Shown one piece after another: positions 7,410-14,511 of a stretch of DNA of 40,875 nucleotides (position 1 is its first letter; each line of letters begins with the position of its first letter). This DNA comes from a virus: IMG/VR virus record IMGVR_UViG_3300002460_000073, positions 1 through 40,875 of that record; one strand, 5' to 3'. Below the pieces are notes generated by a model, which had not been told where the DNA came from, made no database searches, and worked only from the letters and a program-made list of their open reading frames with translations. The position numbers were made by a program, and so were the translations under genes.

Positions 7410-7657
7410 TACGCGGCATACCCAGCATGATGCTGGGAGAGGCAACTAGCTACTGTGTAGATTGCGGAAAAGTGCTGTGCGAAAACTGGGAGCCAGTGTT
7501 TTTCGATAACGGGAATGGACTGAGATATCATGGGGGTATCTGTGCCATGTGCCTGGCGGAGTGTTACTCCGCCAGGTTCCCGATGGACAGGCCAGAGGCA
7601 TCAGACTACGGTGCCGCAGGCATGCACATGTATCATTCGCACGACCCACCTGACTGA
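7406..7657 (+). CDS. Small Cys-rich, probably zinc-binding protein
   Basis: 83 residues from ATG 7406, chosen for its ATGA overlap with the preceding stop. CVDCGKVLC near residue 20 and CAMC...C near residue 48 form a plausible treble-clef or zinc-ribbon site. It is the last gene of the rightward operon and is followed 12 nt later by a strong hairpin. Confidence 0.65.
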   Translation: MIRGIPSMMLGEATSYCVDCGKVLCENWEPVFFDNGNGLRYHGGICAMCLAECYSARFPMDRPEASDYGAAGMHMYHSHDPPD

Positions 7658-7668
7658 GACACAAACTA

Positions 7669-7706
7669 GCTATGCCTGCACGAGCTTTAGCGAGTGCAGG
7701 CATAGC
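7669..7706. terminator. 13-bp perfect hairpin ending the rightward operon
   Basis: GCTATGCCTGCAC (7669-7681) pairs exactly with GTGCAGGCATAGC (7694-7706) around a 12-nt loop. A T-rich stretch follows within 20 nt on the + strand. It separates rightward genes from the convergent leftward block, as a transcription terminator would. Confidence 0.65.
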
Positions 7707-8052
7707 GTCTTTCCCATACATTTATTTTCTTGACGTTCCTCCACAAAAGGACTAAGACCTTTTCCTTTCGCTAGACTCAGGGTAGCACATGCGCGCATGT
7801 TTGTGTAGATTATTTTCGTGTGCGTTGAACATGCGACATCTTCGTTCGCTTCGCTCACTCAGATGTCTTACACGATGTCAAGCAAATAGATTTCCTACGG
7901 ACGCACTGGGAGGCTAACTTCCAAGCGCAGCGGAAATATTTTTTCCCCGGTCCGAGCGACTAGTAACCACTAAAAAAGAAAAGAATTTAATCATTCCACC
8001 TATCAGGTTGAAATCCAGGTGTAAGTCTACATGGACTGTATTATGTAATGTA
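7707..8052. other. Gene-free gap between convergent gene blocks
   Basis: No supported gene. It contains a perfect 14-bp palindrome (ACATGCGCGCATGT, 7787-7800) and a GACATCT/AGATGTC stem (near 7834-7867) enclosing a CGTTCGCTTCGCTC motif. These may be terminators for the two converging operons. Short frames on both strands have no SD or protein-like composition. Confidence 0.5.
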
Positions 8053-8313
8053 TTATGTATACGGGCGGGAGTCGCGTTCCTCTTTTCTGCCTTCTTCTCT
8101 GCCCAGGGCTTGCGCAAGCTGGCGTGCTTCATCAATAAATGCTTGTAGCCTACTGGTAACCAGTAGGTGGGTTTCCTGTGCTTTCATGAATGCCAACAGT
8201 GCCATTGTCGTCGGTAGGATAAATCCGATAATGGTTGCAATGAGTTGCGTATTATCGTGCTCTGGGCGTATAGCTGTGACTAGGACAACTGCTGCAATGC
8301 AAGTAACAGACAT
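8053..8313 (-). CDS. Small membrane protein with helical tail
   Basis: 86 residues. Two hydrophobic segments (TCIAAVVLVTAI and LIATIIGFILPTTMALLAFM) are followed by a long charged helix (HLLVTSRLQAFIDEARQLAQAL...) likely to be a coiled coil. Proteins with a membrane segment plus an LVTSRL-type helix are common among phage lysis-region and unknown genes. No clear SD is seen for the ATG at 8313. A TATAAT hexamer on this strand (8371-8376) could serve it. Confidence 0.65.
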   Translation of the reverse strand: MSVTCIAAVVLVTAIRPEHDNTQLIATIIGFILPTTMALLAFMKAQETHLLVTSRLQAFIDEARQLAQALGREEGRKEERDSRPYT

Positions 8314-8416
8314 GACAGCAATTGCAATTAGGTAGGGGGTGTCGGGTTGGTTAAAACCACGTATTCACTAATTATACTGACAAGTTGCATTTGCGACCTA
8401 GTCGCACCCTAATTGG

Positions 8417-8697
8417 GTAGTGTCCTAACAGTGTGTGTGGAATCGTCTGTTTTTCGTCTTCACATAGTGGGCCGAAACACGAAGGCCCGCGATTGATCCT
8501 TTGCGAGAAGCCGTCGCGGGCCGTGGTGAGCGTTCTGACTTTTACGGGGGCGTACCTCAGCAGCATAGAGGAGCCGACTACTTGTCCAACGTGTTAGCGT
8601 CGGACAGGATTGATAGACCCGCTATCATTTTGGACGCAAGGCCCGTAGAAAGGTAAGTCCTAAGTGACCACCCACCGACACATTAATAGGACACTAC
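8417..8697. ncRNA. Candidate structured RNA enclosed by an 11-bp inverted repeat
   Basis: GTAGTGTCCTA (8417-8427) is the exact complement of 8687-8697 and closes about 280 nt. Inside are several perfect stems: GGCCCGCGA/TCGCGGGCC (8484-8492/8514-8522), CTTGTCC/GGACAGG (8581-8587/8601-8607, one G-U) and TGATAG/CTATCA (8611-8616/8622-8627). No coding frame explains the region. The nested layout resembles a folded RNA more than isolated terminators, but I recognise no known class and cannot tell the strand. Confidence 0.35.
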
Positions 8698-8891
8698 TCC
8701 TAATCGGTGAGCAGCTCTTCAAAGGCTTCGTTGTTTATCGTCACTTTTCCCAATCTTTATTCCGTGCTGGCCGGTGCTTGATACCGGCTCTGGCGTTGGC
8801 TGTGACGAGCAGGACATGACCCTACTTCTCATGACGTCATACGTTCGTGATCGAGTACACATCGGCCTGTCCCGCTGCTACGCACAGTAAT
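8698..8891. other. Gene-free stretch with further hairpins
   Basis: Continues the non-coding region 8314-8891. It holds a GCCGGT/ACCGGC stem near 8770, the palindrome ATGACGTCAT near 8830, and a near-complementary pair AGCAGGACA/TGTCCCGCT. It may be part of the same structured element. No gene is supported. Confidence 0.4.
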
Positions 8892-9125
8892 TTATGCTAT
8901 ATAAAAGTCCTCTGGGCCCTTAACACCAAGTTCTACCATTAGGGACGCAAGCGACCATATCACTAGGACTTGTACTTCTGGAGAGTCGCCAAATCTCTTC
9001 TTCATAGCATCCTGAACTCTCATCCCAGCCTCGTGTACCTGCGTTACTGTGAAGACCTTCAGTGGGCGTTCGCTGTCTATTTTGAGCATATTATGTGTTG
9101 TGTCTACGAAGAGCAACAGTGGCAA
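8892..9125 (-). CDS. Hypothetical protein, 77 residues
   Basis: Probable TTG start at 9125 with GGAAGG four nt upstream; it overlaps the preceding gene by 22 nt. The C-terminal half (VQDAMKKRF...VQVLVIWSLASLMVELG) looks like an amphipathic helix pair. No family recognised. It is the last gene of the DUF4159/kinase cluster. Confidence 0.55.
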   Translation of the reverse strand: MPLLLFVDTTHNMLKIDSERPLKVFTVTQVHEAGMRVQDAMKKRFGDSPEVQVLVIWSLASLMVELGVKGPEDFYIA

Positions 9126-9430
9126 CTAGCCTTCCAACAGTAACTGTTACACACTGTGGTCTCTGTCTCGCGCTTACCTTCTCTACAGCCTTCTGGGTGC
9201 TGCCCAAGACACTGGCAGGGTTTTTTCCCATCTGGCATATTGCTCGGGGTGCAAAACTCTGTAGGTTCCTTGTGCTGTGGCGGAAACGGATTCGGGTCCA
9301 CATCATCTTCAGACGGTGGAGATGCTGGCGGAGCTGGCGGGTCTTGTGTCAATGCAGCCCCTATCACATACAGCGATAGACTCAGTCCTACCGTCAGCAC
9401 AGTACCGGTTAGAGTGGTTTTAAGTGACAT
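9104..9430 (-). CDS. Secreted Cys-rich protein with Pro-rich linker
   Basis: 108 residues. A classical signal peptide or membrane anchor (LTGTVLTVGLSLSLYVIGAAL) is followed by a Pro/Ser/Asp linker and a C-terminal domain with nine cysteines in about 48 residues, ending CHCCSS. This suggests a small disulfide-bonded extracytoplasmic domain or a metal site. The ATG has AGAGGGA upstream. Its neighbour is a DUF4159 protein that also carries a signal peptide, so the two may act together outside the cytoplasm. No known family. Confidence 0.65.
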   Translation of the reverse strand: MSLKTTLTGTVLTVGLSLSLYVIGAALTQDPPAPPASPPSEDDVDPNPFPPQHKEPTEFCTPSNMPDGKKPCQCLGQHPEGCREGKRETETTVCNSYCWKASCHCCSS

Positions 9431-9445
9431 CTGTGTCCCTCTTTT

Positions 9446-10183
9446 CTAGTGCGTGGTCGCGTAAACAACAATGTTAGTCATTAGTCTCGCTGCAAACATG
9501 GCCATATCAATAGGATACTTCGGATTATCTGCAAATTCCAACCCGTCTCCGGTGTCAGAATTCCAAACCATCAGTACGCTTATGTTACCAGATTTGTCGA
9601 AAATTGCAAATACTTTCGGAGTCTCGCCAGATGGTCCATTTTCCCACTTCTCGCAGCCCGTACACATCGCCAACTGGTCATTGAGAACACGCTCTATTTT
9701 GTCTATTCGAAAGAAACAATGGAACAACGGATGCTGCGGCCACAGTTCCAGTATCTCAGACCCCGGTAATATGCGCGCCAGTACATTTTGCACGGTTTGC
9801 ATCTCATAATCACCGTGGAAATCATCCAACCATAGAAATCCACCGCGTGCCAGCCACTCGCGCAGTAATAATACCTGTGTCTCGGACAGGTTCATTTGTT
9901 CGGGTTCTACAACATACAGAAACGGATACCTGTATATAGTCTCATCCAGTTGCACAAGACGTGTATCTGTATGGATACGCGTCATGCGGTTGATCAGTGC
10001 TGCAGTGTGCTTGTCAGCTACCGGATAGTCTGTGTACCAGTTTTTAATCGAGGTATCATCCAGAAGTCCAGGGTACTGCAACCTGGCAAACACAAACTCT
10101 GTGTCATCGCGAAACTGTCTCACACCAGAATCTTGCGTAATGGAAAGAAAGACTAGAAGCAATATGGCAATTACATGGCCCAC
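9446..10183 (-). CDS. DUF4159 family exported protein
   Basis: 245 residues. A short hydrophobic leader (VIAILLLVFLSI) precedes the DUF4159 domain, seen as FVFARLQYPG, WYTDYPVAD, YPFLYVVEP...LSETQVLLLREWLARGGFLWLDDFHG, HPLFHCFF and the terminal NIVVYATTH. DUF4159 proteins are bacterial cell-envelope proteins of unknown biochemical role, with a fold proposed to resemble glutamine-amidotransferase-like domains. The GTG start overlaps the end of the upstream HTH gene by 13 nt. I know of few phage-encoded examples. Confidence 0.82.
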   Translation of the reverse strand: MGHVIAILLLVFLSITQDSGVRQFRDDTEFVFARLQYPGLLDDTSIKNWYTDYPVADKHTAALINRMTRIHTDTRLVQLDETIYRYPFLYVVEPEQMNLSETQVLLLREWLARGGFLWLDDFHGDYEMQTVQNVLARILPGSEILELWPQHPLFHCFFRIDKIERVLNDQLAMCTGCEKWENGPSGETPKVFAIFDKSGNISVLMVWNSDTGDGLEFADNPKYPIDMAMFAARLMTNIVVYATTH

Positions 10184-10416
10184 TTTGCACGGCGCTCTGT
10201 ACCCGGCTTACGTCGGTGCTGGCGTGGCGGTCGCTGGGCTATCCACTTGTCCAATTCCGTCTTCAATATGAAAAGTTTGTTGTTGATTTCGAATGTTGGT
10301 ATCTGTTCCTCTTCGATAATCCGCCTGAAATGACGCACATGTATGTTCGCCTGTCTTGCTGCGTTGACCATGTCGAAGATGAAGCGGTCCCGCATAGATG
10401 GTTTTCTATCTAGCAT
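10171..10416 (-). CDS. Small HTH (excisionase/MerR-like) DNA-binding protein
   Basis: 81 residues. The segment HVRHFRRIIEEEQIPTFEINNKLFILKTELDKWI has the helix-turn-helix plus wing layout of excisionase/MerR-type domains, followed by a very basic tail (RPPRQHRRKPGTERRAK). It overlaps the kinase stop by 7 nt and the DUF4159 start by 13 nt, so it is co-translated with both and may regulate them. The start may instead be the Met at residue 8. Confidence 0.65.
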   Translation of the reverse strand: MLDRKPSMRDRFIFDMVNAARQANIHVRHFRRIIEEEQIPTFEINNKLFILKTELDKWIAQRPPRQHRRKPGTERRAKWAM

Positions 10417-11393
10417 TCAGTTTGTATCCCCCGCAAGGTGTGTGAAATAGTAGATTGCAATTCCTCAAACGTTACGGTTGCAGTCCCAGGCTTACCAACC
10501 GCAATCCCGGCTGCTGTGTTGGCCTCATAGACAGCCACCTGCATGGCTTTGTTCGATGCGTATGCCAATGCCAATGCTGCAACAAAAGTGTCTCCAGCAC
10601 CAGAGACGTCAAATACCGCCTGTGATTTTGCTGGAAAGTGCAACGGTTTCTGTACACCGCCCACTAGTGTCGCCCCGGCAGCTCCCTGTGTGATAATTGT
10701 GTAGAGACAGTCAATCGTTTTACACAAGAACACACCCAACTCATCTACTGGCAGGTGTTCGTGGTTTCCTCGCAACTGTGCCATGCGTATGGCTTCGTCC
10801 AAGTTCGGTGTTATCGCAAAAACGCCCTGGTTTGCATAGCAGTGTGTGTGTGCAACTCTCGGGTCCACAAAGACTGGTACATCGTACTTCTGTGCAATCT
10901 CACAGCATATGAACACAACACGATGGTCAATCATACCGTTTGCATAGTCCGATATTATCAGAGCACCGGCATCGGCGATACGCACATGCATCTCCAGCAC
11001 CTTGCGCAGATACCCCGGGTCCACGGGATTGATAGCATCGTTGTCAAGTCTGACAATTTGCTGTCCATTCACAACGATGCGCGTTTTTTCTGTAGTTGAG
11101 TATTGGGCAGTCCCGCAGCCGATCATGGGTATGCTGTATCGTGTGAGCGTGTTACACAGCATTGTACCAGCCACATCCTGGCCTGGTGCACAGACTAAGA
11201 TGGGGTTGCCGCCAAGCGTGCGAATGTTTGCCGCTACATTCGCCGCACCGCCCAGCCTATATTCTTCCGATTGTACTTCGGCAACTGGGACAGGCGCTTC
11301 CGGCGACAGTCGCGATGCAGTGCCATAGATGTATTTGTCCAGTATAGCATCACCAACCACAATAATCGGTTTGTCTGTATACTGGAATGTCAT
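10410..11393 (-). CDS. PfkB-family kinase resembling heptose-7-phosphate kinase (HldE/RfaE domain I)
   Basis: 327 residues, the size of the HldE kinase domain. The N-terminal signature VVGDAILDKYIYG...RLSPEAPVPV and LGGAANVAANIRTLGG are typical of D-glycero-beta-D-manno-heptose-7-phosphate kinase. TTEKTRIV...QQIVRLD follows, and near the C-terminus DVSGAGDTF provides the PfkB anion hole and catalytic Asp. The family makes ADP-heptose precursors for lipopolysaccharide. No nucleotidyltransferase domain is attached. The ATG overlaps the stop of the upstream gene? No: its own start overlaps the next gene downstream of thyX by ATGA (11390-11393). Substrate is inferred; another sugar phosphate is possible. 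Confidence 0.85.
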   Translation of the reverse strand: MTFQYTDKPIIVVGDAILDKYIYGTASRLSPEAPVPVAEVQSEEYRLGGAANVAANIRTLGGNPILVCAPGQDVAGTMLCNTLTRYSIPMIGCGTAQYSTTEKTRIVVNGQQIVRLDNDAINPVDPGYLRKVLEMHVRIADAGALIISDYANGMIDHRVVFICCEIAQKYDVPVFVDPRVAHTHCYANQGVFAITPNLDEAIRMAQLRGNHEHLPVDELGVFLCKTIDCLYTIITQGAAGATLVGGVQKPLHFPAKSQAVFDVSGAGDTFVAALALAYASNKAMQVAVYEANTAAGIAVGKPGTATVTFEELQSTISHTLRGIQTEC

Positions 11394-11761
11394 TGTTGGT
11401 ATTTTTCTTTTAACTCTTCGAGTACGGCAAGTTCCGATTCACGTTTCTGTCTTGCTTGTTCTGCTGCGGCTTCCTCAATTACCTTGAGTCGGGCAACGTT
11501 CTGTCTAGTGACCCATGTACGTATCTCGCCGTGTGTACCACCCTCAAACAGTTCCGCAGGTATATGAACTATCACCGGCCCACTTTCATTGTAGGCTACA
11601 ACGATTGCAACAAACGACGGATGCATCTGTGCAACAAAGGGTTGAATTACTGGTATTCTTGCGCCCTCACAAGCAAAGTGTTTCCATTCAACAACCAGTT
11701 TTCCTATAAATGCCGCACGTGCTGCAATATCGCGCTGTGTTTGCAGGAACTCAGCAATCAA
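11390..11761 (-). CDS. Hypothetical protein with C-terminal coiled coil
   Basis: 123 residues. The TTG start overlaps the thyX stop (TTGA) and its stop overlaps the kinase start (ATGA), so it is translationally coupled to both. A folded-looking first part (VVEWKHFA...VAIVVAYNESGPVIVHIPAELF) is followed by about 45 residues of charged helix (VIEEAAAEQARQKRESELA). No family recognised. Confidence 0.65.
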   Translation of the reverse strand: MIAEFLQTQRDIAARAAFIGKLVVEWKHFACEGARIPVIQPFVAQMHPSFVAIVVAYNESGPVIVHIPAELFEGGTHGEIRTWVTRQNVARLKVIEEAAAEQARQKRESELAVLEELKEKYQQ

Positions 11762-13443
11762 CGTAGCAACCTCATTGCGTCTGCCTGTCGCTGTTCCGGT
11801 ACTATATCATCGAATAGAAGTGGTATCTTTGCTTGAAATTCGTGCAATAACGGAATGCTGACCTGCTTCATCTGGGGATGCGTTTCTCTCGAAGTTCTCA
11901 TGATGAAAAAATGACGCCATGATCGCAAATTGTAGGTAACTACGATTTTACTGGCCAATCCCGTAGGTAGAACAGAGCGCGCAATCTGTGGTGGTACCCC
12001 TCGGGCAAGCATGCTCATATAAGACGACTCGGACTGAGCCACTGCAGCGTGCCAATCTGCTTCGGCACACTGGCGCTCATCCGGGTCAGATATATCAAGA
12101 AAATCGGGCTTAATGACCTTGGCCTCTCCACCCTTCTTTTTGTAATTCACAAACCTCGTGGAGTTGTGAACAATAAATCCGTTGGCAAGATAGTTATGGT
12201 GAGTGGCCATCTCTAGGTCATACACACGCTCTATCCCCACATACAGTATCGAAACGATCTCATCTATAACCGGCACCACTCCTATGCGGAATTTAGAATG
12301 TGCCTTCACGTGGCATTTACGGCATAATTTTACGAGGTTCTCGATATTGTTATTGGAAGGGACCTCGTCAATATGATGAACTTCAAGCCGCTTGGTAGAC
12401 TCACACACCTCACATGCCGTAACGTCTTTTTTTAGAAATTGCGCCTTACGCCTCTGAGTTTGTCGGACCCCACCCTTCCAATTCGAATTGGACTCACCAC
12501 TGCCATTGTGGTGCTGGTGCTCCCGCAAAGAAGCAACTTGCCTGCCAACGGATGGACTATCCGCCTCAGATAGCCCTTTGTTCCACGGCGTCCGCCCATT
12601 TCGGTAACCGGAGAGGATGGAATCCCGCATACGTATCCTGGATTTCGGCGTGTGATTTTTGTTGTATTTCTCCTTGTTTTTATCGTTACGGCGATCCCTA
12701 AAAACTCCGAGTTGCCGCAACCGCCGAGTAACGGTGCTGTATGGGACGCCGTGTTTGTCAGCGATTTCTTGAGGACATGTCCCTAGATCGAAAAACTCTG
12801 TATAGAGTTGAGTATCGTTGAGGTGCAACAAACACGGTCTCCCATTCACCATAACAGAACTGCCTATACGTAGTGACTCCAGCCGCTCAAATCTACCGTC
12901 AATAGTCTGAAACTCATGTGCCAGTGTGGACTTTATCCTGTAACCGCGCTCAGTGGTTACCTGATAGACAGGCTGTAATCCTTTATCGAAGACATTAGCA
13001 ATGGCGTTCCGAACAATTACATTTCCGTCAGATGACCGTATTTTTTTGCCTATCAGGCCCCTATTGTAAGCATCTTTAATTCGCAATGAACTGGTCAACC
13101 ACGTATCACCAGAAACGCATTCCTGAGTGTAACTTCCGATTCGGTGCCGAACCCACTCGTGAGTAATTCCACGGTCCACAACGGCTTCCACAGTTACCTT
13201 CTCGTGCTCGATAACAGACAGGTCACCGTGCTGCATGACAACACTGCGCAGAAGTCTGTCGTAACTGTCCTCTGTTATAGCGTCCTCGCTACGGTGCGAT
13301 ACGCGTGCTGCGTATTCGATGCGCCGAAGCATCGCGATCCCATCGCTGCGGGTAAACATCCCTGCACTAGCGGATACCGGTTCACTAGAGTAGTATCCAA
13401 TCAATGGACTCATCATTTTTGCGTACGGCGCAATAATTTGCAT
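11758..13443 (-). CDS. thyX: Flavin-dependent thymidylate synthase ThyX interrupted by an HNH intein
   Basis: 561-residue precursor. The exteins (1-108 and 428-561) join into a 242-residue ThyX, a normal size, which methylates dUMP to dTMP with FAD, NADPH and methylene-tetrahydrofolate. The signature RHRX7S is split: RHRIGSYTQE ends the N-extein and the C-extein begins STRFVNY, so splicing rebuilds RHR-X7-S exactly. HPQMKQVSIPLLHEF near the C-terminus is also typical. Without splicing the active site would be broken. The ATG lies one nt after the stop of the upstream membrane-protein gene. Confidence 0.93.
   Translation of the reverse strand: MQIIAPYAKMMSPLIGYYSSEPVSASAGMFTRSDGIAMLRRIEYAARVSHRSEDAITEDSYDRLLRSVVMQHGDLSVIEHEKVTVEAVVDRGITHEWVRHRIGSYTQECVSGDTWLTSSLRIKDAYNRGLIGKKIRSSDGNVIVRNAIANVFDKGLQPVYQVTTERGYRIKSTLAHEFQTIDGRFERLESLRIGSSVMVNGRPCLLHLNDTQLYTEFFDLGTCPQEIADKHGVPYSTVTRRLRQLGVFRDRRNDKNKEKYNKNHTPKSRIRMRDSILSGYRNGRTPWNKGLSEADSPSVGRQVASLREHQHHNGSGESNSNWKGGVRQTQRRKAQFLKKDVTACEVCESTKRLEVHHIDEVPSNNNIENLVKLCRKCHVKAHSKFRIGVVPVIDEIVSILYVGIERVYDLEMATHHNYLANGFIVHNSTRFVNYKKKGGEAKVIKPDFLDISDPDERQCAEADWHAAVAQSESSYMSMLARGVPPQIARSVLPTGLASKIVVTYNLRSWRHFFIMRTSRETHPQMKQVSIPLLHEFQAKIPLLFDDIVPEQRQADAMRLLR
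12163..13119 (-). mobile_element. Intein with HNH homing endonuclease inside thyX
   Basis: 319 residues (109-427 of the precursor). It begins with Cys1 in CVSGDTWL (block A), has TLAHEF (block B TxxH), and ends with the block F/G region VYDLEMATHHNYLANGFIVHN before Ser+1. Inside are a resolvase-like HTH (EIADKHGVPYSTVTRRLRQLG), a WNKGL element like NUMOD3, and a Cys-coordinated HNH nuclease (CEVC...RLEVHHID...NNNIENLVKLCRKCH). All splicing and nuclease residues I can check are present, so it looks active. The endonuclease would cut intein-free thyX alleles and copy the element. Confidence 0.92.
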
Positions 13444-13444
13444 A

Positions 13445-13804
13445 CTATTTTAGCTTGATTAAGATGCGATTCGTTGGCAGCACTACACGAGAATCATAGT
13501 GTGCAATCAGCACGCGCGCATAGTCTCGGGCATCCTCGAACAGCAACCATAGGATACCGAGAATGGCAACGCGCGACACAAACCACAAGTCCACAAAACT
13601 CCACAACACCAAGCCGATCCACAAAGCAACTGGCACGCTGACAATCTTACTATACAAAAACCAACGGAACGGCGTCCAAAGTATCAATTTGCGCACGAAT
13701 CTCCCCACAGTCTCGTATTCTGGCTGATGCGCATTACCGCCCAATAGTAGATAATAGCAATACCATTTCCACAGAAGTGTACCAGGTTCTAGGTCCAGTA
13801 TCAT
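13445..13804 (-). CDS. Membrane protein, 119 residues
   Basis: A Trp/Tyr-rich N-terminus is followed by two hydrophobic segments (VALWIGLVLWSFVDLWF and VAILGILWLLF) and a basic C-terminal tail. Probably two membrane spans. It lies immediately upstream of thyX, one nt apart. No family recognised. Confidence 0.65.
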   Translation of the reverse strand: MILDLEPGTLLWKWYCYYLLLGGNAHQPEYETVGRFVRKLILWTPFRWFLYSKIVSVPVALWIGLVLWSFVDLWFVSRVAILGILWLLFEDARDYARVLIAHYDSRVVLPTNRILIKLK

Positions 13805-13839
13805 CGAATATGCATCGCTATCTGTGGATCATCCGATAC

Positions 13840-14133
13840 TCAATTAAGAACTATGCGTCCCGGTGGTGTAGGTACCAGACCCGGGGCGCGCACCGGCTGA
13901 TTTGTGTCCAGTGTTAAGGCGTTTATGTCAAGAATCAGTTGTGAGATTGTCCTCGCACTCCAATCATCCGTAACAATATCCAGATACATCAGGAGAAGCG
14001 TGGCGAGTCGGGTGGCAACAGCTGCGCACGGTATAGCTGGCAATCCCGCATCTCGGCACTCACCGGCTACCGACTCCACGGCACGAACAGTTGATAGCAG
14101 TATTTTTTCTTGATCTTCCCTACTCAGAGACAT
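13840..14133 (-). CDS. Hypothetical protein, 97 residues
   Basis: The start at ATG 14133 is chosen because AGAAAGGGG lies about 9 nt upstream; an earlier in-frame ATG at 14160 has no SD. The N-terminal two-thirds are helical (EDQEKILLSTVRAVESVAG, VATRLATLLLMYLD) and the C-terminus is Pro-rich. It overlaps the preceding HTH gene by 14 nt. Function unknown. Confidence 0.6.
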   Translation of the reverse strand: MSLSREDQEKILLSTVRAVESVAGECRDAGLPAIPCAAVATRLATLLLMYLDIVTDDWSARTISQLILDINALTLDTNQPVRAPGLVPTPPGRIVLN

Positions 14134-14443
14134 GCCGCAGCCCCTTTCTAATTCGTGCAATCAATGTAAGATTCCCTGTTTGTATTGCCATTCTATACCG
14201 GCTAATTAGAATGCGGTCCTTTGTGTACATCACCCTCTTGTAATCCCGCAACCGCTGCATGTGCGGTAAAGTCAAAAAAACCCGCAATTGGTCTTCGAAC
14301 TCCAGCGGTTCGACTTCCATGTCATCTATCCACCTCTGCAATGTACGCCTGGATATCTGCAATTCGGCCATTGCAGATATGTACGAATAGAAGTATTTCT
14401 GGGGACTGGACTTTGCGTTCCTGTGCCTTGCTTGATCGGCCAT
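14120..14443 (-). CDS. HTH DNA-binding protein
   Basis: 107 residues. ISAMAELQISRRTLQRWIDDMEVEPLEFEDQLRVF has the recognition-helix layout of excisionase/MerR-like domains (helix, RRTLQRWI recognition helix, then a wing with conserved acidic residues). The remaining half is basic and helical. It is the first gene after the promoter at 14480-14508, has no SD, and begins 8 nt after a TATAAT hexamer (14452-14457), so it may be read from a near-leaderless message. It probably regulates the thyX operon. Confidence 0.7.
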   Translation of the reverse strand: MADQARHRNAKSSPQKYFYSYISAMAELQISRRTLQRWIDDMEVEPLEFEDQLRVFLTLPHMQRLRDYKRVMYTKDRILISRYRMAIQTGNLTLIARIRKGLRHVSE

Positions 14444-14451
14444 AAAAGCCG

Positions 14452-14508
14452 ATTATACACGAGATTACGGAACGGCACTATTTTACACGGTCCCAGCCCT
14501 GATGTCAA
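14452..14508 (-). promoter_or_regulatory. Consensus sigma70 promoter for the thyX operon, plus a second -10
   Basis: On the minus strand TTGACA (14508-14503), a 17-nt spacer and TAAAAT (14485-14480) form a near-perfect promoter. A second hexamer TATAAT (14457-14452), preceded by CGTG, lies 8 nt before the ATG at 14443. The same CGTGTATAAT-N8-ATG arrangement occurs before the gene at 15157. Confidence 0.7.
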
Positions 14509-14511
14509 ATG

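Noticed and set aside
8372-8566. 64-residue minus-strand reading frame
   Set aside because: It lies over strong hairpins, has no SD and no protein-like motif; explained better as non-coding.
8560-8680. Group I intron core in the structured region
   Set aside because: Short look-alikes (GACTAC, AAGTCCTAAG) occur, but no complete P3-P7 core, no exon context and no nuclease gene are visible.
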